Below, piece by piece: positions 18,929 through 27,983 of a stretch of 64,000 nt of DNA (positions are counted from its first letter, which is position 1; each line of letters opens with the position of its first letter). Made by a program: the position numbers and the translations under genes. This DNA comes from Mucispirillum schaedleri ASF457. GTDB taxonomy: Bacteria; Chrysiogenota; Deferribacteres; Deferribacterales; Mucispirillaceae. The notes beneath the pieces are model-generated. The model saw nothing but the letters and a program-made list of their open reading frames with translations, did no database searches and had not been told where the DNA came from. Location: contig NZ_CP097562.1 in the NCBI RefSeq assembly GCF_000487995.2, positions 488,501 through 552,500 of the forward strand. Reading direction: 5' to 3'.

Positions 18929-21900
18929 TTATCCTCTTTTATTGATTTCCTGCAGGCTCCTTAATCTGCTTACAGCTTTTTGCGCTGCTTTTATACCGCT
19001 TGCAGCTGCAATCGCAGCATCTATTGTTGTAACATAAGGGATACCATATTTTACAGCACTTTTTCTAATTAATGCACCATCACTTTTTAATGATTTGTTT
19101 CCCGGAGTATCAATAATTAAATTAAGCTCACCATTTATAATTAAATCTGTAATATTTGGCCTGCCTTCGCTTTCCTTAAATATAAATTCTGATTTAACAT
19201 TATTTTCCTGTAAAAATGTATGAGTGCCTTTTGTAGCTACAATTTTAAACCCTGTTTCTTCTAAAATTTTAGCAGTTTCTAAAAGTTTATCATCTTTTTT
19301 ATCACATGAAAGCAGAACTGTTCCTTTTAAAGGCATATAAAGCCCTGCTGATTCTTCTGCTTTATAATAAGCATAATCAAAAGTATCTGCAATCCCCATA
19401 ACTTCACCAGTTGATTTCATTTCAGGTCCTAAAACTGGGTCTGTATTAGGGAATTTATTAAATGGAAGAACAGCTTGTTTTACTGCATAAAAATCAAATT
19501 CTGGTGTTTTAAGGTTAAAAGATGCAAGGCTTCTGCCTTCCATTAATAATGTTGCAATTTTAGCCATTGGAATGCCAGATACTTTTGAAACAATAGGCAC
19601 AGTTCTTGATGCCCTAGGGTTTGCTTCTAGCACATATATAACATTATTTTCAACAGCAAACTGCACATTGATTAAGCCTATAACTCCAAGTTCTACAGCT
19701 ATTTTTTCCATATAACTTTTTATTGTTTCCTGCTGTTTCTCTGTTAAACGGACTGGTGGAATAACACATGCAGAATCACCAGAGTGAACACCTGCTAGTT
19801 CTATATGTTCCATAACAGCAGGCACAAATGCTTCTTTACCGTCACAAAGTGCATCTGCTTCACATTCAAGAGCATTGTTTAAAAATCTGTCTATAAGAAG
19901 TGGCTTACTGCTGCTTACTTCTATATCCTGAGCTAAATATTCTTTTAATTCACTTTCATTATTGATTATAGCCATACCCCTGCCGCCAAGCACATAAGAT
20001 GGGCGAATAATTACAGGATAGCCTATTTTTGCAGCAACACTTTCAACATTAGCAATATCAGATACAGTGTCAGCCTCAGGCATTTTAATATTTAATTTAT
20101 CCATAAGTCTTGCAAAAAGTTCCCTGTCTTCAACAGATGCAATTACTTCTGGTTTAGTGCCAAGCATATTAACACCTGCTGATTCAAGTTTTTTAGCAAT
20201 ATTTAATGGAGTCTGACCACCAAACTGAACAATGGCACCTTCTGGTTTCTCATAGTTATATATTTCTATAACATCTTCCACTGTTAATGGCTCAAAATAA
20301 AGCCTGTCTGATGTATCATAATCAGTTGATACTGTTTCCGGATTACAGTTAACAATAATAGTTTCATACCCTGCTTCTTTCATAGCAAATGCAGCATGAA
20401 CAGAACAGTAATCAAACTCAATACCCTGACCAATTCTGTTTGGACCGCTTCCAAGCACCATAACTTTCTTTTTATCATTTGATACTTGTGCAGTTGATGA
20501 TGTATCTTCTCTATTATATGTAGAATAATAATAACATGCACTTGAAAAACCAGTTTTTTCATCTTTTGGAACACCTGATACACCAATAGGTAAAAATACA
20601 GGTCTTATACCCATATCATGACGGCGTTCTCTAACTGTTTTTTCTTTAGTTTTTAACAGGTCTGCAATATATTTATCTGAAAAGCCGTATTGTTTAGCTT
20701 TGTATAATACATTATCAGGTAGAGAAACAATAGTATAAGATGAAATTGTATTTTCCATATCAACAATTGCCTGCATTTCTTCAAGGAAATAGTGCTTGAT
20801 TTTTGTAATATTGTGAAGCTCATCTATTGTCATGCCTTTTTTCATAGCTTCATACATTATCCACTGCCTTTGGCTTGATGGACAGTATAAAAGGCTTCTT
20901 AATTCATCTAAACTCTTGCTTTTATATTCTTTTAAGTTGCCTAAACCAAACCTGCCATTTTCAAGAGAACGGATAGCTTTTAAAAATGCTTCTTTATAAG
21001 TAGAGCCTATACTCATTACTTCGCCAACTGCTTTCATTTGAGTGCCAAGCACATCTTCTTCCTGTGGAAATTTTTCAAATGCCCAGCGAGCAAATTTTAT
21101 AACAATATAGTCACCATTAGGTTTATATTTATCAAGTGTGCCAAATTTGTAGTGTGGTATTTCATCAAGCGTAAGTCCTGCTGCAAGTTTTGCTGAAATA
21201 TATGCAATAGGAAACCCTGTTGCTTTAGATGCAAGAGCTGAAGAACGGGAAGTTCTTGGATTTATTTCAATAATAACTATCCTGTCTGTTTTTGGATCAT
21301 GAGCAAACTGCACATTTGTTCCGCCAGTAACACCTACATTATGGGCAATATCCCATGCATGTTTTTGCAGACGGTTTTGCACATCTTCACTGATTGTAAG
21401 CATAGGTGCTGCACAAAAGCTGTCTCCAGTATGCACACCCATTGGGTCTATATTTTCAATAAAACATACTGTAATTATCTGCCCTTTGCTGTCTCTTACA
21501 ATTTCAAGCTCCAGCTCTTCCCAGCCTGCAACACTTTCTTCTATTAATACTTGATTAATCATAGAAGCTGCAATACCGTTAGATGCAATTTTTCTTAACT
21601 CTGTGGCATTATATACTAACCCGCCACCTGTTCCGCCAAGAGTATAAGCTGGGCGGACAACAACAGGATATCCTAAATCATTTGCAATTTTTTCTGCTTC
21701 TTCAACAGTATATGCAGGAATACTTTTAGGCATATCAACACCAATTTTTTCCATAGTTTCCTTAAAAATAATCCTATCTTCACCTCGTTCTATTGCTTCA
21801 AGGTTAATACCAATAACTTCCAAATTATACTTATCTAAAATACCGGCTTTAGAAAGCTCCATTGTTAAGTTTAAGCCTGTCTGCCCGCCAAGGCTTGGAA

Positions 21901-22159
21901 GAAGAGAATCTGGCCTTTCTTTTTCAATAATAGCTTCAAGTCTTTTTACATTTAAAGGCTCTATATATGTAATATCTGCTGTATCTGGGTCTGTCATAAT
22001 AGTAGCAGGGTTTGAATTTACAAGCACTACTTCATAACCAAGTTCTTTTAATGCTTTACAAGCCTGAGTACCAGAATAATCAAACTCGCAGGCCTGACCT
22101 ATTACAATAGGACCTGAACCAATAATTAATACTTTTTTAATATCTTCCCTTTTAGGCAT
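18929..22159 (-). CDS. carB: Carbamoyl-phosphate synthase large subunit
   Basis: About 1076 residues. I start at the ATG at 22159 (MPKREDIKKVLIIGSGPIVIGQ) because GGAG lies 7 nt upstream; a longer frame begins ten codons earlier without such a site. Two homologous ATP-grasp halves are visible (GSGPIVIGQACEFDYSG and GSGPNRIGQGIEFDYC), as is the C-terminal allosteric MGS-like domain. It makes carbamoyl phosphate for pyrimidine and arginine synthesis from the ammonia supplied by CarA, which is not in the window. Full length and intact. Confidence 0.97.
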   Translation of the reverse strand: MPKREDIKKVLIIGSGPIVIGQACEFDYSGTQACKALKELGYEVVLVNSNPATIMTDPDTADITYIEPLNVKRLEAIIEKERPDSLLPSLGGQTGLNLTMELSKAGILDKYNLEVIGINLEAIERGEDRIIFKETMEKIGVDMPKSIPAYTVEEAEKIANDLGYPVVVRPAYTLGGTGGGLVYNATELRKIASNGIAASMINQVLIEESVAGWEELELEIVRDSKGQIITVCFIENIDPMGVHTGDSFCAAPMLTISEDVQNRLQKHAWDIAHNVGVTGGTNVQFAHDPKTDRIVIIEINPRTSRSSALASKATGFPIAYISAKLAAGLTLDEIPHYKFGTLDKYKPNGDYIVIKFARWAFEKFPQEEDVLGTQMKAVGEVMSIGSTYKEAFLKAIRSLENGRFGLGNLKEYKSKSLDELRSLLYCPSSQRQWIMYEAMKKGMTIDELHNITKIKHYFLEEMQAIVDMENTISSYTIVSLPDNVLYKAKQYGFSDKYIADLLKTKEKTVRERRHDMGIRPVFLPIGVSGVPKDEKTGFSSACYYYSTYNREDTSSTAQVSNDKKKVMVLGSGPNRIGQGIEFDYCSVHAAFAMKEAGYETIIVNCNPETVSTDYDTSDRLYFEPLTVEDVIEIYNYEKPEGAIVQFGGQTPLNIAKKLESAGVNMLGTKPEVIASVEDRELFARLMDKLNIKMPEADTVSDIANVESVAAKIGYPVIIRPSYVLGGRGMAIINNESELKEYLAQDIEVSSSKPLLIDRFLNNALECEADALCDGKEAFVPAVMEHIELAGVHSGDSACVIPPVRLTEKQQETIKSYMEKIAVELGVIGLINVQFAVENNVIYVLEANPRASRTVPIVSKVSGIPMAKIATLLMEGRSLASFNLKTPEFDFYAVKQAVLPFNKFPNTDPVLGPEMKSTGEVMGIADTFDYAYYKAEESAGLYMPLKGTVLLSCDKKDDKLLETAKILEETGFKIVATKGTHTFLQENNVKSEFIFKESEGRPNITDLIINGELNLIIDTPGNKSLKSDGALIRKSAVKYGIPYVTTIDAAIAAASGIKAAQKAVSRLRSLQEINKRG

Positions 22160-22321
22160 ACTTAAACTCCAATATTTTATTTTAAACAATATACTTTACT
22201 ATTTAGCTTTATCTTTGTAAAGCAATATTATAAAACAACTGATATACTTTTGTGATAATCTGTAAAAAGTATTATTATATCAGGCTTTTAGTATGATGTA
22301 ATAAAAAAAATTTATTTTTTT

Positions 22322-23490
22322 GGTAAATTCTAAAAACGATTGCGAAAAAGTGAATAAATAAAAAAGTGGTTGTTAAAACTCTTTAAATAAAATAATATTT
22401 TTTAGCCAAAAAATAGAGTAAGAGAGGTAACAACCACAAATGGATACTACACCAAAAAATCGTAAAAATAAACACTTAAATGCATTTGAGTGTTATAAAT
22501 TAGAAGGTCTGTTGAAATCCAAAGTTAGTGTGTTGGAAATAGCGTAGATATTATGCAGGTCTAAAAGCACGATATACCGAGAAATAAAGCGAGGGACAGT
22601 GGAATTTCTCAACAGTGACTTGAGTGTAAGGAAAGAATATAGTGCATACTATTCTCTAAATATAAGGCAAGGTTTAATGAGTAAAACAGGTAGGAAATTA
22701 CAATATAACATTGAATATGGCTTATTAGACTATATACAGAGTAAGTTAGATGAGAAGTATTCCCCAGATGTTATATCTGGAGAGTTAAGGCATCAGTGTA
22801 TATCAACAATAAGTACCCAAACAATATATAACTATATATCATTAGGACTATTAGAAAGTATAGAATATAGAAAATATACTAAACAATGTAAAAGTAATCC
22901 ACGAACAGCCTATAATAATACACGCGGCAGAAGTATAGACGAACGACCATTTGAACTGAAAGAGCGACTATATGGCAATTGGGAGATGGATACAGTGGTG
23001 GGCAAACAAGGCAGTAAATCAGCCTTACTGGTGCTTACAGAACGAGTATCACGGTTTGAAATAATAATCAAATTAAGAAATAAAACACAGAAAAGTATAA
23101 TAGCAGCATTAGATAAGTTAGAAAGAAAGTATAAAGATAAATTCAGCTTAATATTTAAGAGCATAACAGTAGATAATGGTGTAGAATTTTTAGATATGGC
23201 AGGTTTAGAAAAATCAGTGTATGATAAAGTATCTAAACGAACAACTATTTATTATGCTCACCCTTATTGCTCTTGGGAGAGGGGAAGTAATGAGAATAAT
23301 AATAAACTTATAAGGAAATTTATTAAAAAGAAAACTGATATTAAAAACTTTTCAGCTGCTTATATTAAAAAAATACAAGACTGGATGAATAATTATCCTA
23401 GAAAATTATTTAATTATAAATCGGCTAATGATATATTTTATGAGAACTTAAACAACTGCTTAAAATGTTGCAATCGTTTTTAGATTTTAC
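22322..23490 (+). mobile_element. IS30-family insertion sequence, copy 1
   Basis: About 1,169 bp between imperfect terminal inverted repeats whose shared core is TCTAAAAACGATTGC (left end near 22329; reverse complement at the right end, to 23490). A 15-bp direct repeat AAAATTTATTTTTTT flanks the element (22307-22321 and 23491-23505) and is read as the target duplication. That is long for IS30 relatives, but long duplications are known for IS1630 of Mycoplasma fermentans. A second near-identical copy lies at 54140-55307 in the same orientation. Confidence 0.88.
22440..23483 (+). CDS. IS30-family transposase interrupted by an in-frame TAG
   Basis: Reading from ATG 22440, codons 1-35 give an IS30-like N-terminal helix-turn-helix region ending KSKVSVLEIA; codon 36 (22545-22547) is TAG; the frame then continues with ILCRSKSTIYREIKRGTV and the whole catalytic part. 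The 294-codon frame starting at GTG 22599 holds the DDE core: WEMDTVVGKQG, TVDNGVEF and HPYCSWERGSNENNNKLIRKF. Copy 2 has the same TAG and an identical downstream protein. The enzyme may be made by readthrough, by reinitiation lacking the DNA-binding domain, or not at all. Confidence 0.85.
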
Positions 23491-23516
23491 AAAATTTATT
23501 TTTTTTAAAAAAATAC

Positions 23517-23546
23517 TTGACTAAAAATAAAATATATGGTTATATT
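23517..23546 (+). promoter_or_regulatory. Promoter of tRNA-Phe
   Basis: TTGACT at 23517-23522, 18-nt spacer, TATATT at 23541-23546, 25 nt before the tRNA 5' end. The promoter begins only 26 nt after the right end of the IS, so the insertion left it intact. Confidence 0.6.
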
Positions 23547-23571
23547 CTCAAACCTAATAAAAACAGGTAAT

Positions 23572-23645
<74 letters not shown>

Positions 23646-23831
23646 TTCTTTTATACCTGGTTGATAGTTTACTATTAATACAGGGTTATTATTAGCTAGA
23701 AGCAATTTTATAAATTTCTTCGCAAATTTTTATAACTTCCTAGCTTCTAGTTGTAGATTTTACCGCCTATTATTTAATAGGCGGTATATTCAACACTACA
23801 ATTTATCGTTTATCTCTTTTGGTGGTGCTAT

Positions 23832-25508
23832 ATGGTAACCGCTGAAAGACGCCAAAAGCAAATCCGCTTTCACAATGCAGATTTATATAATTCTATACAA
23901 ATCCCAGTGCGTGATTATTTACTGGAATTGACGAAAGATTTAGAACTTGCTGTCCTGCTTAATCAAATGATATTTTCTAAAAAAGAATATATGACATTGA
24001 ATGACATAAAACGGCTGTCATTAAATGAGAAAACAAAACAGACAATAAGGGTTAAGCTGGAGCAGCTTATAGAACTTGGTTTAATCAAAAAGTATAAAAA
24101 CAATAAGATTATCTATAATCAAGATTTATATACAGTTTCTGACAGCCTGACATCTGCACCAGAAGAAAATAATAAAATATTAGGTATAATAGAAGGGCAG
24201 GATTTAAACTATGAATTCCATTACTTAATGGCAATGATTATAAATAAATTTAGAACTTATGTATTAAGTGGCATAAATGAGATTACTATATCAGTATATC
24301 AGTTAAAAATAATGCTGGGTGTAAATAATTCTGAAACATCTATCCGCAATGTTTTAAATCAGCTTGAAGAAGATAACTATATAACAATTGAAAGCAGTAA
24401 TAATATAAATACATATATTATTAATACAGATAAAATCATAACTAATTACAGCCTTGAAGATATAAATAAATATACTGATGAGCTAGTAAAATATTATGAA
24501 GAATATTTAAAACGGATGGCATATTATATATACAAGCATAAAACAGATAAATATAATATAGACTGGCACATTAACTACTCACTAACCAATTTTAAAAATA
24601 TCATAAAAAAAATGTTTGAAGCAGGCACAGCAGATTATTATATATTAAAGCAAATAATCATATATTTAATCCATAATATAGATTTAGAAAAATATACAAA
24701 TCCAAGAGCAATAAAAAAAGAATATAAAGAGCTTGCGGATTTGTCAAAAAACTTATCTAAAAGAAAGGCTAAAAGGTTTATATATAAATTTCAAAATAAC
24801 TTACTTAATGAAGAAAGCAGTAAGGTATTAAATAAAATTTACTGGGAAGAAGCAGAGAAATATATAAATAAACACAAGGGTACATTAAGTAAATATTATT
24901 TTGAAAGCAGGGCAGGAGTAAATTATATTGAATTGGAAGACTATTATCAGGAAGCATTGTATATTATATATAAAATTTTAAAAAAATACAATATTACTGA
25001 TATGACAGATAATGAAAAATTTAGCATAGATAGTCTATATAGTGAACTATTGTATAAATTAAAAGATTATATGTATTATAAAAGGGATAATATAAAAACA
25101 CATAAGCAGCAAGATATCGCACCAGATAAAAGAGATTATAGTATCTGTATTACATCAATTAGTGATGAATATAGTTATTTGAACATAATAAATAACTATA
25201 CTACAGATGCTTTATGTAGTAATTTTCTTATTAAAGAAAATACAGAGCTGGAACAGATAGATATAGAATATGATACAAATACAGGCATAAATAAACTTTT
25301 CAATGTATTAGATGAAAGAAGCATATTAATAATAAAAAAATATACTGGTTATGATAGTCATCGTCTAACATTTAAAGAAATAGGGGAAAAGTTAGGCATA
25401 ACAGAAAGTATTACAGCAAGAATATATAAAAGAGCTATCCAGCAATTACGGCAGCACTTCCCGCCCGATAAAGAGCAGGAATTAAGGCAGTTGATTTTTA
25501 AGACTTAA
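23832..25508 (+). CDS. Element-encoded protein with winged-helix N-terminus and sigma-factor-like C-terminus
   Basis: 558 residues, very lysine/asparagine/isoleucine-rich. Residues ~20-210 look like two winged-helix units as in plasmid replication or DnaD-like proteins. Residues ~365-390 (YIELEDYYQEALYIIYKIL) resemble the sigma70 region 2 helix (DLxQEAxxAL), and residues ~487-545 (LDERSILIIKK..., LTFKEIGEKLGITESI, RIYKRAIQQLRQ) closely resemble sigma70 region 4. It could be a replication/transcription regulator or an element-specific sigma factor. A decayed paralogue of its N-terminal half lies at 30300-30783. I know of no named family with this combination. Confidence 0.7.
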   Translation: MVTAERRQKQIRFHNADLYNSIQIPVRDYLLELTKDLELAVLLNQMIFSKKEYMTLNDIKRLSLNEKTKQTIRVKLEQLIELGLIKKYKNNKIIYNQDLYTVSDSLTSAPEENNKILGIIEGQDLNYEFHYLMAMIINKFRTYVLSGINEITISVYQLKIMLGVNNSETSIRNVLNQLEEDNYITIESSNNINTYIINTDKIITNYSLEDINKYTDELVKYYEEYLKRMAYYIYKHKTDKYNIDWHINYSLTNFKNIIKKMFEAGTADYYILKQIIIYLIHNIDLEKYTNPRAIKKEYKELADLSKNLSKRKAKRFIYKFQNNLLNEESSKVLNKIYWEEAEKYINKHKGTLSKYYFESRAGVNYIELEDYYQEALYIIYKILKKYNITDMTDNEKFSIDSLYSELLYKLKDYMYYKRDNIKTHKQQDIAPDKRDYSICITSISDEYSYLNIINNYTTDALCSNFLIKENTELEQIDIEYDTNTGINKLFNVLDERSILIIKKYTGYDSHRLTFKEIGEKLGITESITARIYKRAIQQLRQHFPPDKEQELRQLIFKT

Positions 25509-25670
25509 CCGCTGATGAAACACCAAACAGCATAACCAGAATAACCAAAACATCCCAAACAATATAATACTATCTACTCTTAAATTAATCAAAAATAACG
25601 ATATACCAGGAAAATTTAAATTATAAATTTTATTCCTGGTGTATTATGTAAAAATTGTGTAGAAAGCTGG

Positions 25671-25710
25671 CACCAAAGAAAGAAAATAATTTTTTATTTG
25701 GTGTTTTTTT
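25671..25710 (+). terminator. Rho-independent terminator downstream of the sigma-like gene
   Basis: CACCAAA (25671-25677) pairs with TTTGGTG (25697-25703), followed by seven T. A second hairpin (CCAGGAA...TTCCTGG, about 25606-25640) lies just upstream. Confidence 0.65.
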
Positions 25711-26140
25711 ATATCAGCAGTTCGCAAAAATTCATACACTACTCGCAATTTTTAATACACTCTATATAAAGAATATATAAATAAAAAGGTATTATATATT
25801 TATTATATTATTTATAACGCCAAAGAAAAAAAGGAAGAATTTTTAAAATTAAAAAAAAAGAGTATATCCCACATTCAAGTTTTATGATGTATGATTGCTG
25901 GATTATTTTTAATACTGCATATATGATTATTTGCTGGCAGATGTTTTTTAAAATGTATAGTAGATAATCTTTAAAATTTAAAATGATATATAGCAGATGT
26001 AAATATTTTAAATAAAGCTAGACAGTTTAAGCAGAGTAGAATTTTTGACCGCTGATTTTTTTAAATTTTCGCCCGTATAACGAGATAGCATATAAATATA
26101 TAATTATATTACTATCCACCAGCAAAACACAGCGGACAGG
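25711..26140. other. AT-rich spacer in the mobilizable element
   Basis: No gene supported. A 27-codon plus-strand frame from ATG 25884 has no ribosome-binding site and is not called. Confidence 0.4.
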
Positions 26141-26148
26141 GCAAAATA

Positions 26149-26182
26149 AAGCCCTGCATAATATAATTACTATACAGGGCTT
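26149..26182. terminator. Bidirectional terminator-like hairpin
   Basis: AAGCCCTG (26149-26156) pairs perfectly with CAGGGCTT (26175-26182). The minus-strand side is followed by a T-rich run (CTTTATTTT), fitting the end of the small-peptide mRNA that runs leftward from 26408. Confidence 0.55.
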
Positions 26183-26189
26183 CTTTTGC

Positions 26190-26218
26190 TTGACAATTAA
26201 TAGGAATGCTTTTATATT
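26190..26218 (+). promoter_or_regulatory. Consensus sigma70 promoter of a candidate antisense RNA
   Basis: TTGACA at 26190-26195, exactly 17 nt, TATATT at 26213-26218: close to consensus. It points rightward into the small minus-strand peptide gene and nothing on the plus strand downstream is coding. Confidence 0.75.
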
Positions 26219-26224
26219 ATGGGT

Positions 26225-26347
26225 ATAAACCGCAGGGCTAACTTGTAGCCCTTTGGTTTTTAAGAGTTATAACAGCTCTTTTAATAGCTTGATAGCTGCT
26301 GTAACAGCTTCAAGTATTTTGGTTAAAAGAGCTATTTTTTCTTTTTT
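26225..26347 (+). ncRNA. Candidate antisense RNA covering a small-peptide gene
   Basis: About 120 nt between the consensus promoter (26190-26218) and a strong terminator: AGCTCTTTTAA (26274-26284) pairs perfectly with TTAAAAGAGCT (26323-26333), followed by ATTTTTTCTTTTTT. The terminator loop contains further paired arms (CTTGA/TCAAG, AGCTG/CAGCT). An upstream hairpin GGGCTA...TAGCCC, extended by AAACC/GGTTT, lies at 26227-26260. The RNA is complementary to essentially the whole 28-codon minus-strand gene, the arrangement of type I toxin-antitoxin loci. Confidence 0.6.
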
Positions 26348-26353
26348 ACCCAT
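26267..26353 (-). CDS. 28-residue cationic amphipathic peptide (candidate type I toxin)
   Basis: ATG at 26353 is preceded at 5 nt by a perfect AGGAGG (26359-26364). The product (begins MGKKEKIALLTKILEAV, ends KLLKELL) has regularly spaced leucine/isoleucine with Lys/Glu on the opposite face, net charge about +3, and would form an amphipathic helix. A promoter-like TTGATA-N17-TATAAA lies upstream on the minus strand (26443 to 26415) and the leader contains a CTGTAAA/TTTACAG hairpin. The plus-strand antisense RNA covers it. I do not recognize a named family; toxicity is inference. Confidence 0.6.
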   Translation of the reverse strand: MGKKEKIALLTKILEAVTAAIKLLKELL

Positions 26354-26414
26354 TCGCACCTCCTATTAAATTTTCAAACATCAAACTGTAAAATTTCTTT
26401 ACAGCTGATTATTA

Positions 26415-26443
26415 TTTATATCATAAAAAGTCTTATTTATCAA
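26415..26443 (-). promoter_or_regulatory. Promoter of the small-peptide mRNA
   Basis: Read on the minus strand: TTGATA (26443-26438), 17-nt spacer, TATAAA (26420-26415). The predicted start near 26408 gives a leader of about 55 nt with a 7-bp hairpin. Confidence 0.55.
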
Positions 26444-26597
26444 GGTTTTTTATGGTATTTTATAATATTTTTTAGTCTACTTTTTGTAGTTATAAGTGTA
26501 ATTTTTGTAGTCATATAATTAAGTTTATAATTGATAATATTACTAGAATACCTATCAATATTAATAATATTTTATGATATTTTTTCATATTTAATTT

Positions 26598-27359
26598 TTA
26601 TTCTTCTTCAAAAATAAAATCAACATTATTAAGTTCTTCAAACATTTCTTTTTGCATTTTTACATATCTGCTTCTACTCATAATAAATACAGATGTATCA
26701 TTTTTCATTTCTTCAAATGTTTTGTGATTTGTAAGCATATCGGATAAATCTTTTTTAAATAAATCCCCTTTATATGTTGGTATTCTAACCACTGCTAATA
26801 TTTTACTTTCATTATTTTTATATTCTGGGTAATCTGTTATTTTTTTATCTTGTGTTTCTACTTTTCCTAAAAAGTTATTTATCCATACTACTATTTGCAC
26901 TTTATCTTGATTAAACTTTTCACATATCATATTAATTCCTGCCAGCGTGTGCGATAGTCCTTCTCCGCCTGCTATCACTATATGAATAAATGCATTTCCT
27001 GTGTAATAGTTTTCATCAGCTGTAAGCACATCAAATATATTATTTTCATATGCATAAGTTAATAGTGGAACAAATGAGCTAGCCCCATTATCAATTATAA
27101 TATTTGATTTATCTGTATTTATCAGCTTATATGTTAAATTTTCCCAGCCTGCATCTGTTATAATGTTATCCTGCATAACATTAATAGTTTCTACATTTAA
27201 GGCTTTAAATTTTGCAAAGCTGGCGTTTACCTGGTCAGTATCTATTGCCATATAATCCTGTTTTAGATAATCTTTTAAATACTGTGTAATAAAGGTTGAT
27301 ACTGTTGTTTTTCCTACTCCACCCTTTCCTTGTAAGATAAAATGAAAATTTTTTCTCAT
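26598..27359 (-). CDS. TraL-like ParA/MinD-superfamily ATPase of mobilization
   Basis: 253 residues. The deviant Walker A motif LQGKGGVGKTTVSTF is at the N-terminus, and AIDTDQVNASFAKFKALNV is typical of the TraL/StbB-like nucleotide-binding proteins found beside traK and oriT in IncP-like transfer regions. It ends 60 nt downstream of the TraK-like gene in the same orientation. A partition role (ParA) is the alternative, but no ParB-like gene is present. Confidence 0.7.
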   Translation of the reverse strand: MRKNFHFILQGKGGVGKTTVSTFITQYLKDYLKQDYMAIDTDQVNASFAKFKALNVETINVMQDNIITDAGWENLTYKLINTDKSNIIIDNGASSFVPLLTYAYENNIFDVLTADENYYTGNAFIHIVIAGGEGLSHTLAGINMICEKFNQDKVQIVVWINNFLGKVETQDKKITDYPEYKNNESKILAVVRIPTYKGDLFKKDLSDMLTNHKTFEEMKNDTSVFIMSRSRYVKMQKEMFEELNNVDFIFEEE

Positions 27360-27419
27360 TTCTGTTTCTCCTTTTAATAGTTATATTTTAAGTATTTTAT
27401 ACTTAATTTGCATTTACTT

Positions 27420-27959
27420 TTATGTCGGTTTCCAAATAAACTCTTCTTTTAATTCCATTGATTTTGGTTGACTTTTTAAATATTTAAAATATTCATTTAA
27501 TGAGTTAAACCCTGCTTCTTTCCATTTTGGAATTTTGCCACTTGGCTTTTCATCCGCTGGAACATCTTTTTTAGTTTCTGCTTTTTCCTGCTCTTTTGGT
27601 TGTACTGGTTGCTCTGATTCCGAAATTTTAGCCGCTAAAATTTTCGGCTGTTCTATCTCTACTTTTTTCTCTGGTGTGGTGATACCTGCTTGACTGATTG
27701 CCTGCATTTGTTTTTTATATTCTGCTTCTGTTAGGTTATAAATGTATTTCTTTTTAAATTCTGAAATAAATTGACAAAAATATTTATAATCAATATCTAA
27801 TTGTGTTCTTTCAATAAATACTTCATATATATGTATATATCTTACTTTATCATTAAGAGCCTTTAATATATCATTTTTATTTTTTTCTAAAAAACTTCTT
27901 AATATATTATATTTATTTTTACTAATTAGCTCGTCATATAAACTTTGTTCTTTTTTCAT
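27420..27959 (-). CDS. TraK-like relaxosome accessory protein
   Basis: About 179 residues from ATG 27959, chosen because GGGAG lies 7 nt upstream; a longer frame reaches 28001 without one. The N-terminal part (SLYDELISKNKYNIL...ILKALNDKVRYIHIYEVF...YKYFCQFISEF) follows the TraK pattern of IncP-type plasmids: a helical domain that binds near oriT. The second half is Pro/Glu/Lys-rich and probably disordered, ending in a helix. Gene order (TraL, TraK, oriT region, divergent TraJ-like) supports the call. Confidence 0.6.
   Translation of the reverse strand: MKKEQSLYDELISKNKYNILRSFLEKNKNDILKALNDKVRYIHIYEVFIERTQLDIDYKYFCQFISEFKKKYIYNLTEAEYKKQMQAISQAGITTPEKKVEIEQPKILAAKISESEQPVQPKEQEKAETKKDVPADEKPSGKIPKWKEAGFNSLNEYFKYLKSQPKSMELKEEFIWKPT
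27623..27643. repeat. Palindrome TTTTAGC-n-GCTAAAA, copy 1 (inside the traK-like gene)
   Basis: AAATTTTAGC/GCTAAAATTT arms around one central C. The same 15-bp core recurs at 28577-28599 and 29092-29111. Confidence 0.7.
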
Positions 27960-27983
27960 ATCTATACTCCCTACTAGTATATA

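Noticed and set aside
22910..23164. 84-codon frames antisense to the transposase (also at 54727-54981)
   Set aside because: Mirror of the conserved transposase coding sequence; no ribosome-binding site.
25884..25967. 27-codon frame in the element spacer as a third small toxin
   Set aside because: No ribosome-binding site, no promoter pair or terminator around it, unlike the two loci that were called.
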